Positions 51,615-62,260 of a stretch of DNA of 64,000 nt are shown here, piece after piece. The position numbers and the translations under genes were made by a program. The stretch is from Duganella aceris (GTDB lineage: Bacteria; Pseudomonadota; Gammaproteobacteria; Burkholderiales; Burkholderiaceae_D). Within the stretch, counting starts at the first letter, position 1; every line of letters begins with the position of its first letter. The DNA lies in contig NZ_JAADJT010000008.1 of the NCBI RefSeq assembly GCF_011090165.1, forward strand, positions 248,001 through 312,000, in the 5' to 3' direction. The notes beneath the pieces are model-generated. The model saw only the letters and a program-made list of their open reading frames with translations. It ran no database searches and had not been told where the DNA came from.

Positions 51615-53990
51615 ATGACCAACAACCGTAGGCAGTTCCTCACTTCCATGACCGGCCTGGCCGGCATCACCATGCTGCCGGCAATCGCAGCCGCAGCGCA
51701 GGCGCCGTACAAGGACGCCGCGCTGCCGGTGGAAAAGCGGGTCGACGACCTGCTGGGCCGCATGACGCTGGAAGAGAAGATCATGCAGATGCAGTGCACC
51801 TGGCAGGCCAAGACCGAGATCCAGGACGCCAAGGGCTCGTTTTCGGCGGCGAAGGCGCAGAAAGCCTATCCGCACGGGCTTGGCATGATCGCGCGTCCGT
51901 CGGACCGCCAGCTGGGCCAGGCCGCCGGCGCCGGCGACACCGGCGCCACCAAAAACCGCAACGCCTTCGACACCGCCACCTACGTCAACGCGATCCAGAA
52001 GTGGGCGGTCGAGCAGACCCGCCTCGGCATCCCGCTGTTCATGCACGAAGAGGCGCTGCACGGCTACGTCGCGCCGGACGCCACCTGTTTCCCGCAATCG
52101 ATCGGGCTGGCGTCGTCGTTCGATCCCGAGATGACGCAGAAGATCTTCAGCGTCGCCGCGCGCGAGATGCGTGCGCGCGGCGCCAACCTGGCGCTGGCGC
52201 CGGTGGTGGACGTGGCGCGCGAACCGCGCTGGGGACGCATCGAGGAAACCTACGGCGAAGACCCGTACCTGTGCGGAGAGATGGGCCGCGCGGCGGTGAA
52301 CGGCTTCGCCGGCACCGACAAGAAGCTGGCCAGGGACAAGGTGTTCGTCACGTTGAAGCACATGACCGGCCACGGTCAGCCGGAAAGCGGCACCAACATC
52401 GGCCCGGCCGAAGTCGGCGAGCGCACGCTACGCGAGGAGTTCTTCCCGCCGTTCGAGAAACTGATCAAGGAAGCCAACGTCGGCTGCGTCATGCCGTCGT
52501 ATAACGAGATCGGCGGCATCCCGTCGCACGCCAACCACTGGCTGCTGCACAAGGTGCTGCGCGAGGAGTGGGGTTTCAAGGGACTGACGGTATCGGACTA
52601 TTTCGGCATCAATGAGCTGGTCACGCGCCACAAGCTGGCCGCGACGCCGAAGGAGGCCGCGTACCGCGCCTTCAAAGCCGGCGTCGATGTCGAGACTCCG
52701 GACGGCCTGGCCTACAAGACGCTGGCGGAACTGGTCAAGGAAAAGCGCATCGCCGAAAGCGAGATCGATGTCGTGGTGCGCCGCGTGCTGGAGATGAAGT
52801 TCCAGGCCGGCCTGTTCGAGCAGCCTTACGTGGACGCGAAGATCGCCGACCGCCTGACCGCAGCGCCGGACGCGGTCGCGCTGGCGCGCCTGGCCGCGAC
52901 CCGAACGCCGGTGCTGCTGAAGAACGACAAGGGCCTGCTGCCGCTGGACGGCAAGAAGGTCGGCAAGGTGCTGCTGCTCGGCACCCACGCCAAGGATTGT
53001 CCGATCGGCGGCTATTCGGACATCCCGCGCCATGTGGTGTCGATCCACGAGGGGCTGGAGGCGGAGGCCAAGGCGCAGGGCTTTACGCTGACCTATTCCG
53101 AAGGCGTGCGCATCACCGAGAGCCGCGTCTGGGGCGCGGACGAGATCAAGTTCACGCCGCCGGAAGTGAACGCGAAGCTGATCGCCGCCGCCGTCGAAGC
53201 GGCCAAGTCGGCCGACACCATCATCATGGTCCTGGGCGACAACGAGCAGACCAGCCGCGAGGCCTGGGCCGACAACCATCTGGGCGACCGCGAAAGCCTG
53301 GACCTGATGGGGCAGCAGAACGACCTGGCCAAGGCGATTTTCGCGCTCGGCAAGCCGACCGTGGTGTTCCTGTTGAACGGGCGGCCGCTGTCGGTCAACC
53401 TGCTGGCGGAGAAGGCCGACGCGCTGGTGGAAGGCTGGTACATGGGCCAGGAGACCGGCCACGCGGTGGCGGACCTGCTGTTCGGCCGCGCCAACCCGGG
53501 CGGCAAGCTGCCGGTGTCGATCGCGCGCAGCGTCGGCCAGCTGCCGGTGTTCTACAACCACAAGCCATCGGCGCGGCGCGGCTACATCGACGGTTCGACC
53601 AAGCCGTTGTATCCGTTCGGCTTCGGCTTGAGCTACACCAGCTTCGCGATCTCCGAGCCGCGCCTGACCAAAGCCGGCATCGCGGTGGGCGAATCGACCA
53701 AGGTGGAGGTCGACGTGACCAACACCGGCAAGCTAGCGGGCGACGAAGTAGTGCAGATCTACATCCGCGACGACGTCAGCTCGGTAACGCGGCCGGTGCT
53801 GGAACTGAAGGCGTTCAAGCGCGTCACGCTGCAACCGGGCGAGAAGCGCACGCTGTCGTTCGACATCAAGCCATCGGACCTGTGGTTCTACAACACCGAG
53901 ATGGTGCGCGTGGTGGAGCCGGGCAGCTTCACCATCCACGCCGGCCCGGACAGCGTCAACCTGAAGTCGGTCAAGCTGATGGTCGGCTAA
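51615..53990 (+). CDS. GH3 family beta-glycosidase, Tat-exported (probable beta-xylosidase)
   Basis: A 791-aa glycoside hydrolase. It begins with a twin-arginine signal (NNRRQFLTS then GLAGITMLPAIAAAA), so it is exported folded. The GH3 N-terminal barrel (about residues 60-340) holds the nucleophile aspartate in LTVSDYFGI; the alpha/beta sandwich follows and a fibronectin-III-like domain (from about residue 675) ends the protein. GH3 covers beta-glucosidases and beta-xylosidases; position directly after xylFGH makes release of xylose from xylo-oligosaccharides the likely role. Its end overlaps the convergent membrane-protein gene by 20 bases. Confidence 0.9.
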   Translation: MTNNRRQFLTSMTGLAGITMLPAIAAAAQAPYKDAALPVEKRVDDLLGRMTLEEKIMQMQCTWQAKTEIQDAKGSFSAAKAQKAYPHGLGMIARPSDRQLGQAAGAGDTGATKNRNAFDTATYVNAIQKWAVEQTRLGIPLFMHEEALHGYVAPDATCFPQSIGLASSFDPEMTQKIFSVAAREMRARGANLALAPVVDVAREPRWGRIEETYGEDPYLCGEMGRAAVNGFAGTDKKLARDKVFVTLKHMTGHGQPESGTNIGPAEVGERTLREEFFPPFEKLIKEANVGCVMPSYNEIGGIPSHANHWLLHKVLREEWGFKGLTVSDYFGINELVTRHKLAATPKEAAYRAFKAGVDVETPDGLAYKTLAELVKEKRIAESEIDVVVRRVLEMKFQAGLFEQPYVDAKIADRLTAAPDAVALARLAATRTPVLLKNDKGLLPLDGKKVGKVLLLGTHAKDCPIGGYSDIPRHVVSIHEGLEAEAKAQGFTLTYSEGVRITESRVWGADEIKFTPPEVNAKLIAAAVEAAKSADTIIMVLGDNEQTSREAWADNHLGDRESLDLMGQQNDLAKAIFALGKPTVVFLLNGRPLSVNLLAEKADALVEGWYMGQETGHAVADLLFGRANPGGKLPVSIARSVGQLPVFYNHKPSARRGYIDGSTKPLYPFGFGLSYTSFAISEPRLTKAGIAVGESTKVEVDVTNTGKLAGDEVVQIYIRDDVSSVTRPVLELKAFKRVTLQPGEKRTLSFDIKPSDLWFYNTEMVRVVEPGSFTIHAGPDSVNLKSVKLMVG

Positions 53991-54555
53991 ACCGGTACAG
54001 CACCCACGCCGCCGACAGATACCAAGCGGAGTGGGTGGCGAATATCGCTATCAGGCTGCGCGGCACAAGCAGCAGGTCGCCGAACAGGATCCACGCTGCC
54101 GGCGCGATAGCTGCCACGAGGCCCACGACAGCAAACCAGCGCACGCGCCGCCATGCCGTGCATGACCATAGCAGTATGGCTGCGCTCTGCGCGATAAATC
54201 CCGCTTTGCTGAATACCTGTATCGTCACGCCGATCGGACGCAGCGCCGTCGCCGCATCCGCAAGCTGCGGCGTCACAAATCCATCCAGCAGCATCGCCAC
54301 GCCTAGCAATGCGCAGCCGAGGCGGTAGACATAGAGCGCGCCGGAGCGCTCGTTCAGCGCTTCACTCAATACCGCAAGGGTGCTTGCCAGCACGGCCAGC
54401 AGTAAGATCAAGGTGCCGTGTACCTGATTGTCCCTGGTGGCCTGCTGCGCCAACTCGACATTCGAGGTGGCGATGGGATGATGAAACAACGCCAGCGTGA
54501 TCAACAGGACCACGCCAACAATGCCGAATGCGGCTACGCGCGATAACAATTTCAT
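53971..54555 (-). CDS. Six-helix membrane protein of unknown function
   Basis: A 194-aa hydrophobic protein with six predicted membrane helices (about residues 8-24, 48-66, 74-93, 110-128, 133-151 and 164-182). The start ATG 54555 follows AAAGGAACAGT. I do not recognise the family. It is divergent from a TetR regulator 123 bases away, the usual arrangement for a TetR-controlled target, so it is probably that regulator's main target. Its 3-prime end overlaps the GH3 gene by 20 bases. Confidence 0.78.
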   Translation of the reverse strand: MKLLSRVAAFGIVGVVLLITLALFHHPIATSNVELAQQATRDNQVHGTLILLLAVLASTLAVLSEALNERSGALYVYRLGCALLGVAMLLDGFVTPQLADAATALRPIGVTIQVFSKAGFIAQSAAILLWSCTAWRRVRWFAVVGLVAAIAPAAWILFGDLLLVPRSLIAIFATHSAWYLSAAWVLYRFSRPSA

Positions 54556-54678
54556 ACTGTTCCTTTACACGTTGTTGGGAGTGACATTAATATCAGTGGC
54601 AGGGCCGCAGTTGGCGGCATGTTGGCGTTCGGAGTCCGTTAGCGGACAAAAGGGCGCAATTGTCCATGAGGGGAAGGT

Positions 54679-55230
54679 ATGGCGGCGGCACCTGACAGGC
54701 GACAGATCAAGACCCGCGCCGCCCTGCATAGCGCATTTCGTTCGCTGGTGCTGGGACAGGGCTACGATGCGCTGACGGTAGGGGCGGTGGCGGACATGGC
54801 GAACGTGGGCCGCTCCACCTTCTATGAGCATTACCGGACCATGGATGATCTTCTGAGCGCGAGCATTCAAGGCCCGTTCGCGACGCTGGCGGATTTGGTG
54901 GACAAGCCGGCGGATGGCGATGCGCTGCTCAATCTGCTGCTGCACTTCCGCGAAAACCAGCAGGTTGCGCGCGTGCTGCTGGGATGGCCGACCAGGCCTG
55001 TGCTGGCGTCCACGCTGGCGCAGTTGATTGCCGACCGGCTGCGCGCTTCGTCGCTGGCGGCCCCGCTGGTGCCCGCCGAAGTGGTCGCCCGGCAGGTCGC
55101 CGAGATGCAACTGGCCCTTGTCGACGCCTGGATTGCCGGCCGGCCCGCGATGCTGCCCGATGCCGTGGCGCGGGCGCTGGTGGCTGGTACGGACGCACTG
55201 ATGAGCGCCTTGGCGGGCAGGGTGCGCTAG
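54679..55230 (+). CDS. TetR/AcrR-family regulator
   Basis: A 183-aa repressor. The N-terminal TetR helix-turn-helix (LTVGAVADMANVGRSTFYEHY, in part, residues about 35-54) is followed by an effector domain of unknown ligand. The start codon ATG 54679 lies about 120 bases from the divergent membrane-protein gene, and the two probably share a promoter region under its control. No palindromic operator was clearly identified. Confidence 0.9.
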   Translation: MAAAPDRRQIKTRAALHSAFRSLVLGQGYDALTVGAVADMANVGRSTFYEHYRTMDDLLSASIQGPFATLADLVDKPADGDALLNLLLHFRENQQVARVLLGWPTRPVLASTLAQLIADRLRASSLAAPLVPAEVVARQVAEMQLALVDAWIAGRPAMLPDAVARALVAGTDALMSALAGRVR

Positions 55231-55297
55231 CGAACATACGCTGCGCACCCGCCTTGCTACAGTGCCTTACCGACTAAATAAAGACGAGGCATCCAAA

Positions 55298-55666
55298 ATG
55301 GCAAGCGCACAACAAGTACTGGTGGTGGACGATAACGTCGACGTGGTGGAATCGCTGTCCGCCTTATTGCAATGCCACGGCTACGAAACGGCGTCCGCGC
55401 ACAACGGCTACGAAGCCTGCGACTGGGTGCGCGATGCGATGCCGAAGGCGATCATCATGGACCTGGGCATGCCCTGGATGGACGGCTTCGGCGCGGTGCG
55501 CGCAATCCGCCGCATGCCGGGCGCTCAGGCACTGCCGATCATCGCGCTGTCCGGCTCCGCCGACAGCGATTCGGCCAAGAAGGCCGTCGCCGCGGGCTTC
55601 ACGCACCACTTCTCCAAGCCGCTGAACTTCGACCACCTGAATCAGTACCTGAACAGCCTGAATTAA
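55298..55666 (+). CDS. Single-domain response regulator (CheY-like)
   Basis: A 122-aa receiver domain with all key residues: acidic pair DD in LVVDDNVD, phosphoacceptor D in IIMDLGMPWMDG, the switch Ser/Thr in ALSGS and the lysine in FSKPL. It has no output domain and is therefore a relay or stand-alone regulator. The ATG at 55298 (MASAQQV) is preferred over an earlier in-frame codon. It stands alone; its stop codon overlaps that of the convergent MFS gene (TTAA). Confidence 0.9.
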   Translation: MASAQQVLVVDDNVDVVESLSALLQCHGYETASAHNGYEACDWVRDAMPKAIIMDLGMPWMDGFGAVRAIRRMPGAQALPIIALSGSADSDSAKKAVAAGFTHHFSKPLNFDHLNQYLNSLN

Positions 55667-56832
55667 TCCGTCGCCGGCAGCGCGGCGTTATCCTGCGCGG
55701 CGCTGCCGGCGAACACCATCAGCAGGCCTGCCGCCGCCAGCACCGCGCCGGCGACCGGAATCGCGGCGTAGCCCAGGCCCGCCGAAATCACACCACTGCC
55801 CACCGCCGCGCCCAGCGCGTTGCCCAGATTGAAGGCGCCGACATTGACCGACGAGGCCAATCCCGGCGCTTCCGCCGCCGCGTGCATGACGCGGATCTGC
55901 ACCGGCGGCACGATGGCGAAGGCCGCCGCTCCCCACAGCACCACCCCGATCAAGGCGCCGGCATGGCTGGCGAACAGCAGTGGCAAGGCCAGCATGATGA
56001 CAGCCAGCGCACCGAGGAAGATCTTGGTGGCGCCGTCCAGCGACCAGTCGGCGAGCTTGCCGCCGATGCCGTTGCCGATGGTGAAACCGACGCCGATCAG
56101 CATCAGCGCCAGCGTGATGAACAGCGCCGAGGCGCCGGTCAGCGTGGTCAGCACCGGTGCGATAAACGTATACAAGGTGAACATCGAAGCGGAGCCCATC
56201 ACCGTGGTGGCCATCGCCATCAGCACGGCGGGGCGGGTCAGAACGCGCAGTTCCTTGCGGATGTTTGGCATGGCGCCGGCTTCGCCGCGCGGCAGCGCGA
56301 GCACCAGCGCCGCCATCGCCAGCAGGCCGAGAGCGGCGGTGCCGCCGAAGGCCATGCGCCAGCCGATCTGCTGGCCGATCCAGGTGGCGGCAGGCACGCC
56401 GCCGATATTGGCGATCGTCAGGCCCATGAACATGGTGGCGACCGCGCTGGCGCGCTTGTCCGGCGCGACCAGGTTGGCCGCGACCACCGAGCCGATGCCG
56501 AAGAAGGCGCCGTGATTCAGGCTGGTCACCAGCCGCGAGGCGAGCAGCGTCCAGTAGCCGGGCGCCATCGCCGACAGCAAATTACCGACCACGAAAATGG
56601 AGAGCAGCGCGAGCAGCGCATGCTTGGCGCGCAGCCGCGACAGCAGCAGCGTCATGATCGGTGCGCCGACCATGACGCCCAGCGCGTAGGCGCTGATCAG
56701 CAGCCCGGCGCTGGGGATGGAGACGTTGACGCCTTCTGCGATCACCGGCAGCAGGCCCATAGGCGCGAACTCCGTGGTGCCGATTCCAAATGCGCCAACC
56801 GCGAGCGCCAGCAGTGCCCAAACAGGCTTCAT
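55663..56832 (-). CDS. MFS efflux transporter (DHA1, AraJ/YdhP-like)
   Basis: A 389-aa, 12-helix exporter. The N-terminus GAFGIGTTEFAPMGLLP is the DHA1 sugar-efflux/AraJ hallmark, with LLSRLRAKHALL in the loop between helices 2 and 3. Members export sugars, nucleosides or drugs. The start is ATG 56832 after AAGGATAAGACG; a GTG at 56847 is in frame but weaker. It is convergent with the response-regulator gene and not obviously linked to xylose. Confidence 0.9.
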   Translation of the reverse strand: MKPVWALLALAVGAFGIGTTEFAPMGLLPVIAEGVNVSIPSAGLLISAYALGVMVGAPIMTLLLSRLRAKHALLALLSIFVVGNLLSAMAPGYWTLLASRLVTSLNHGAFFGIGSVVAANLVAPDKRASAVATMFMGLTIANIGGVPAATWIGQQIGWRMAFGGTAALGLLAMAALVLALPRGEAGAMPNIRKELRVLTRPAVLMAMATTVMGSASMFTLYTFIAPVLTTLTGASALFITLALMLIGVGFTIGNGIGGKLADWSLDGATKIFLGALAVIMLALPLLFASHAGALIGVVLWGAAAFAIVPPVQIRVMHAAAEAPGLASSVNVGAFNLGNALGAAVGSGVISAGLGYAAIPVAGAVLAAAGLLMVFAGSAAQDNAALPATD

Positions 56833-56920
56833 CGTCTTATCCTTCACGTCGTACTTTCAGTGGGCAAAAGAGGTCCACTATAGTAGATTTCCGGATTCGC
56901 CGCTTTGGCCCTTTGGGAGA

Positions 56921-58621
56921 TCAGCGCGGTGTTTGCACCAGCGATTCGGTCAGCACGCGGCCTTCGGCGCCGGCCGGAGGACGCACGCGCAGCAGGTTGG
57001 CCAGCGTCGGCGCGATGTCGACCACTTCTGCGTACTGGCCGTAGTAGCCTGGCTTGATCCAGCGTTTACCCATGATCATCAGCGGCACGTTGGTGTCGTA
57101 GGCGTACGGCGAGCCGTGCGAGGTGCCGCTGTTGCCGCTGCCGAAATACCAGAACGGCTTGGTGATGACCATCAGGTCGCCCGAGGCTTCGCGGTTCCAG
57201 GCGCGGCGCATCAGGGTGGCGATGTGCGTGCCTTGCACCGCGCCGCTCTCGAACTGGGTGCGGGTGTAGGCGTCGGCGATGCCGTTCTGCGCCAGCAGGA
57301 AGGCGGCGGCGGCGTTTTCCACATCCGCGCGCTTGGCGCCCAGCTTGTCGATCTGCGCGTAGTCGAGGTGGATGTTCGGCAGCGAGTAGGCCTGCAGCAG
57401 CTTGCTGCCGCCGAATTTGTCCGACAGGTGCTTGTCCAGCGCCGCCATCAGCTTGGCGCCGTCCAGGCGCTGCGCGTCCAGGTGCTGCGTCTGCGCGAAT
57501 TCGGGCGTGTTCGGGAAGCCGTGATCGGCGGTCAGCACCACCAGCACGTTGTCCATGCCGATGCGCTTGTCCAGGTAGTTGAAGAAATCGGCCACCATGC
57601 GGTCCAGGCGCTGCAGGTGGTCGTGCGACAGCTTGCTTTCCGGGCCGAAGGCGTGGTTGACGTAGTCGTGCGCCGACAGGCTGACGCCCAGCAGGTCCGG
57701 TACGCCGGCCGGATTGCGGCCCAGGTTCTCGCCTTCGACGGCGGCGCGCGCGAAGTCCAGCGTCAGCTGATCCAGATACGGGCCGGTCTTGAGCAGGTTG
57801 TAGTAGCCGGCGTCGATCTCGCCGCTCTCGCTGTAGTAGGCGAACGGCAGGCGGTTGTGCGAACCCGGTTTCGGCGGATTCAGGTCTTCGCTGGCGTCGC
57901 CGGCGTAGGCGGCTTCCGGCAGCAGCGGCGCCCAGGTCTTGCCGTAGTAGCGGTCCTGCGGCTTGCCGGCCTGGTATTTCTGCACCCATTCCGGATGGTT
58001 CTTCATGTAGTAGGTGGTGCTGGCGAAGTTGCCGGTCTTGTCCATGTACATATAGGCGGTGCCGGTTTTACCCGCCAGCAGGATCGCACCGCGGTCCTTG
58101 CCGGAGATGGCGACCACCTTGCTGCGGCTGCCGGTGGCGTAACGCAGCTCGTCGCCCAGCGTGTTGACCTTCAGCCGCGCCGGCGAGGTGCCGTCGCTCG
58201 GCTGGGTCTCTTCGCCGATATAAGTATAGTTGGTGTCCTCGGTGCAGTAGACCGATTTTTTCGTCACCGGGTCGATCCAGTTGTTGCCGATGATGCCGTG
58301 GACGTAAGGGTAGGCGCCGGTCAGGATGGCGCTGTGGCCGATCGCGGTGACGGTCACGCCGTGCGCCTGGTGCGCGTTGCCGAAAGCCGCGCCCTGGTCC
58401 AGCATGCGGCGCAGGCCGCCCTGGCCGAACTGGTCGCGATAGCGCTGCACCTGCTCGTTCGGCAGGCCGTCCACCACCAGCACCACCACCAGCTTGGGCG
58501 GCGCGACGGCGGCGGCCGGCGCCGGCGCGGCCGCGTGGGCCCAGTCGGCGGCCACGCACAAGGCTAAACAGGTGGCCAGGAGTCGCAGGGCGGGCAGGCT
58601 TGCCGGTACATTCTTTGTCAT
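56921..58621 (-). CDS. pafA: PafA-type alkaline phosphatase (exported)
   Basis: A 566-aa alkaline-phosphatase superfamily enzyme with signal peptide ending near AAPAPA. Metal and active-site features of PafA are visible: D51 (VVDG), threonines T90/T92 in HGVTVTAIGHS (nucleophile region), GNNW (113-114), K175 and R177 in ISGKDRGAI, then HDYVNH, TADHG and GTSHGS as later metal ligands. The K-x-R pair marks phosphate-monoesterase-specific PafA proteins rather than NPP diesterases. It would release phosphate from organic phosphates in the periplasm. A Pho box precedes the gene. Confidence 0.9.
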   Translation of the reverse strand: MTKNVPASLPALRLLATCLALCVAADWAHAAAPAPAAAVAPPKLVVVLVVDGLPNEQVQRYRDQFGQGGLRRMLDQGAAFGNAHQAHGVTVTAIGHSAILTGAYPYVHGIIGNNWIDPVTKKSVYCTEDTNYTYIGEETQPSDGTSPARLKVNTLGDELRYATGSRSKVVAISGKDRGAILLAGKTGTAYMYMDKTGNFASTTYYMKNHPEWVQKYQAGKPQDRYYGKTWAPLLPEAAYAGDASEDLNPPKPGSHNRLPFAYYSESGEIDAGYYNLLKTGPYLDQLTLDFARAAVEGENLGRNPAGVPDLLGVSLSAHDYVNHAFGPESKLSHDHLQRLDRMVADFFNYLDKRIGMDNVLVVLTADHGFPNTPEFAQTQHLDAQRLDGAKLMAALDKHLSDKFGGSKLLQAYSLPNIHLDYAQIDKLGAKRADVENAAAAFLLAQNGIADAYTRTQFESGAVQGTHIATLMRRAWNREASGDLMVITKPFWYFGSGNSGTSHGSPYAYDTNVPLMIMGKRWIKPGYYGQYAEVVDIAPTLANLLRVRPPAGAEGRVLTESLVQTPR

Positions 58622-58872
58622 AGATGCTCGTGTCGGTGAGTGAAAAGGGACCGCGTAATGCGGGCGGCGTCCATCTTACCCGAGCAGTGTGACTGAAATG
58701 TGACGGAACATTGTTTTTATTGAGCTCAGGAAACCTATCGTGCGCCTATTTGGGCAATAAAGGCGTACCTTGAATCAACTCCTTCCCCGCCCAGTACTGG
58801 CCCTGAAGTCCGATCAATACTGCGGCCCTGCGTTCCCTCATTCGCGCGGCGTCCCCACCTGAAGAGCGTCCC
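58622..58872. other. Divergent promoter region of pafA and the EAL operon
   Basis: A 250-base gap between divergent genes. It contains the Pho box (58689-58706) for pafA. The half nearer the EAL gene shows a CGCCT/AGGCG hairpin near 58745-58765 but no recognisable coding sequence. Confidence 0.5.
58689..58706 (-). promoter_or_regulatory. Pho box upstream of pafA
   Basis: Read on the minus strand, CCGTCAC-ATTT-CAGTCAC: two direct heptamers related to CTGTCAT/CTGTCAC separated by four A/T bases, the PhoB-box layout (7-4-7). It ends 67 bases before the pafA start codon, so PhoB activation under phosphate starvation is likely. Confidence 0.65.
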
Positions 58873-60120
58873 ATGAACGATCAACCCGGTCTGCACATCC
58901 TGTTGCTGGACGATGAACCTTTTATGCTCAAACTGCTGGGGCGCATGCTGGCCCGGCAGGGCTGCGCCAATATCACGCTGGCTGAAGGCGGCGCGGCCGG
59001 CCTGGCCGTGGTGCACGGCGATTCGCCGCCGGACTTGATCCTCTGCGACCTGAACATGCCGGAGATGGATGGCATCGAGTTTATCCGCAGGCTGGTCGAA
59101 CACAATTATCGCGGCAGCCTGATTCTGGTCAGCGGCGAGGATAGCCGCATGTTGCAGGCGGCCTCGCAACTGGCGCTGGCCCACGGCCTGCGCCTGCTGG
59201 GCCACCTGGCCAAGCCGGTGCTGCCCGATCAGCTGGCGCAGCTGCTGGATAAATGGTGCGATGCGCGCTGGCGCAGCCTGTCGCTGTCCGCCGCGTCGGG
59301 CGCCGGCGGCGCGTCGCAGCCGGCCCCCTACACCAAGGAAGAACTGGCCGCCGCGCTGCGCGATGGCCAGCTGATGAACTACTACCAGCCCAAGGTGTCG
59401 ATCGCCAGCGGCCGCATGGTCGGCGTCGAGGCGCTGGTGCGCTGGCAGCATCCGCGCGACGGCATCGTCTATCCGGACAACTTCATCCCGCTGGCCGAGG
59501 AGAGTGGCCTGATCGACCAGCTGACGCGGGTGGTGTTCAGCAGCGCGATGAAGCATGCCCGCACCTGGCACGAGGGCGGATTGGACCTGTCGATGTCGGT
59601 CAACGTCTCGATGGACAACCTGCATTCGCTGGGCTTCGTCGACTTCATCGTTGCCGAGGCCGCCGCCGCCGAAGTCGCGCCGCGCAAGATCATCCTGGAG
59701 GTGACCGAGAGCCGCCTGATGCAGGATCTGCGCACGCCGCTGGAAGTGCTGGCGCGTCTGCGGCTGCGGCGCTTCCGGCTGTCGGTCGATGATTTCGGCA
59801 CCGGCTACTCGTCGCTGGTGCAGTTGCGCGACATCCCATTCGATGAATTGAAGATCGACCGCAGCTTCGTGCACGGCGCCGGCGAGGATCCGACCAAGCG
59901 CGCCATCTGCTCGGCCAGCATCGGCCTGGCGCGGCAGATGGGCCTGGACGCGGTGGCCGAGGGTGTCGAGGACAGCGCCGACTGGCGCTTCCTGCAGGCG
60001 ATCGGCTGCGACCTGGCGCAAGGCTACTTCATCGCCCGGCCGATGCCGGCGGATGCGGTGCTGGCCTGGGCCGCGCACTGGCAGGCCACCTGCAGCCATG
60101 AGCTGGAGCGATTGTCGTGA
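58873..60120 (+). CDS. Receiver-EAL c-di-GMP phosphodiesterase
   Basis: A 415-aa cytoplasmic protein with an N-terminal receiver (phosphoacceptor D in LILCDLNMPEMDG, about residue 58) and a C-terminal EAL domain from about residue 155. EAL signature residues are present: VEALVRW, ILEVTES, DDFGTGYSS, KIDRSFV and AEGVED..QGY, so it should hydrolyse c-di-GMP. It is the first gene of five overlapping signalling genes (stop GTGA overlaps the next start). Activity is likely controlled by a histidine kinase downstream. Confidence 0.92.
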   Translation: MNDQPGLHILLLDDEPFMLKLLGRMLARQGCANITLAEGGAAGLAVVHGDSPPDLILCDLNMPEMDGIEFIRRLVEHNYRGSLILVSGEDSRMLQAASQLALAHGLRLLGHLAKPVLPDQLAQLLDKWCDARWRSLSLSAASGAGGASQPAPYTKEELAAALRDGQLMNYYQPKVSIASGRMVGVEALVRWQHPRDGIVYPDNFIPLAEESGLIDQLTRVVFSSAMKHARTWHEGGLDLSMSVNVSMDNLHSLGFVDFIVAEAAAAEVAPRKIILEVTESRLMQDLRTPLEVLARLRLRRFRLSVDDFGTGYSSLVQLRDIPFDELKIDRSFVHGAGEDPTKRAICSASIGLARQMGLDAVAEGVEDSADWRFLQAIGCDLAQGYFIARPMPADAVLAWAAHWQATCSHELERLS

Positions 60121-60943
60121 ACGTGCAGCGGGGCGCCACGCCCGGCGCGATCCTGATCGCCAGCGACAACCACGCCGACGCCGCGCTGATCCAGCAGATG
60201 CTGGGCGCGGAATTCGTTTCGGTGCACATCTCGACCGATCCGGACAAGGTGCAGCAGGATTTCGCCGGTTGCGCGCCGCAGGTGCTGGTGCTGGCCTTCC
60301 ATCGCATCGAGCAGGCCAGCGCCTATCGGCTTGCGTTGTTCCCGCTGCCCGGACAGGCCGCCGCGCAGCCGCACCGCGCCATCCTGTTGTGCCGCCGCGA
60401 GGACGTCAAGCAGGCCTACCAGCTGTGCCAGCGCGGCCAGTTCGACGACTACAACCTGTTCTGGCCGATGACCAACGACGTGGCGCGGCTGCCGATGTCG
60501 ATCCACCTGGCCTTGCGCGAGCTGACCGCGTCCGTGGCGGCGCCGGCGGCCGCGCCGGTGGAGCTGCCGGTGGTGTTGGTGGTGGACGACGACGAGATGG
60601 TGCTCAAGCTGGTCGGCACCATCCTGAAGGACGAGCCGTACCGGCTGGTCTGCGTCGGCAGCGCGCTGGAGGCGATGGCGGCGCTGCGCCTGGTGCGCCC
60701 CGACGTGATCCTGATGGACATCGAAATGCCCGGCATGGACGGCATGCAGGCGACGCGCCACATCAAGGCCGATGCGCGCTTCGCCGATGTGCCGGTGATC
60801 ATGATCACCGGGCATAGCGGCGCCGCCACGGTGCGCGACAGCTTCCGCAGCGGCGCCGCCGATTTCATCGTCAAGCCCTTCGACCGCGAGAAGATGATCG
60901 CCAAGGTCGCGGCGGCGGCCGGGCGCGAGGTGGCGCCATGCCT

Positions 60944-60947
<4 letters not shown>
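60117..60947 (+). CDS. Response regulator with a degenerate and a normal receiver
   Basis: A 276-aa protein with two receiver-like domains. The first (residues about 8-130) lacks the phosphoacceptor aspartate (VLVLAFHRIE where a D should be) and the acidic pair is reduced (LIASDNHAD), so it is probably a docking domain. The second (about 150-270) is complete (VVDDDE, LMDIEMPGMDG, MITGHS, VKPFD). It starts with GTG 60117 overlapping the EAL stop (GTGA). It has no DNA-binding output. Confidence 0.87.
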
Positions 60948-62250
<1,303 letters not shown>

Positions 62251-62260
<10 letters not shown>

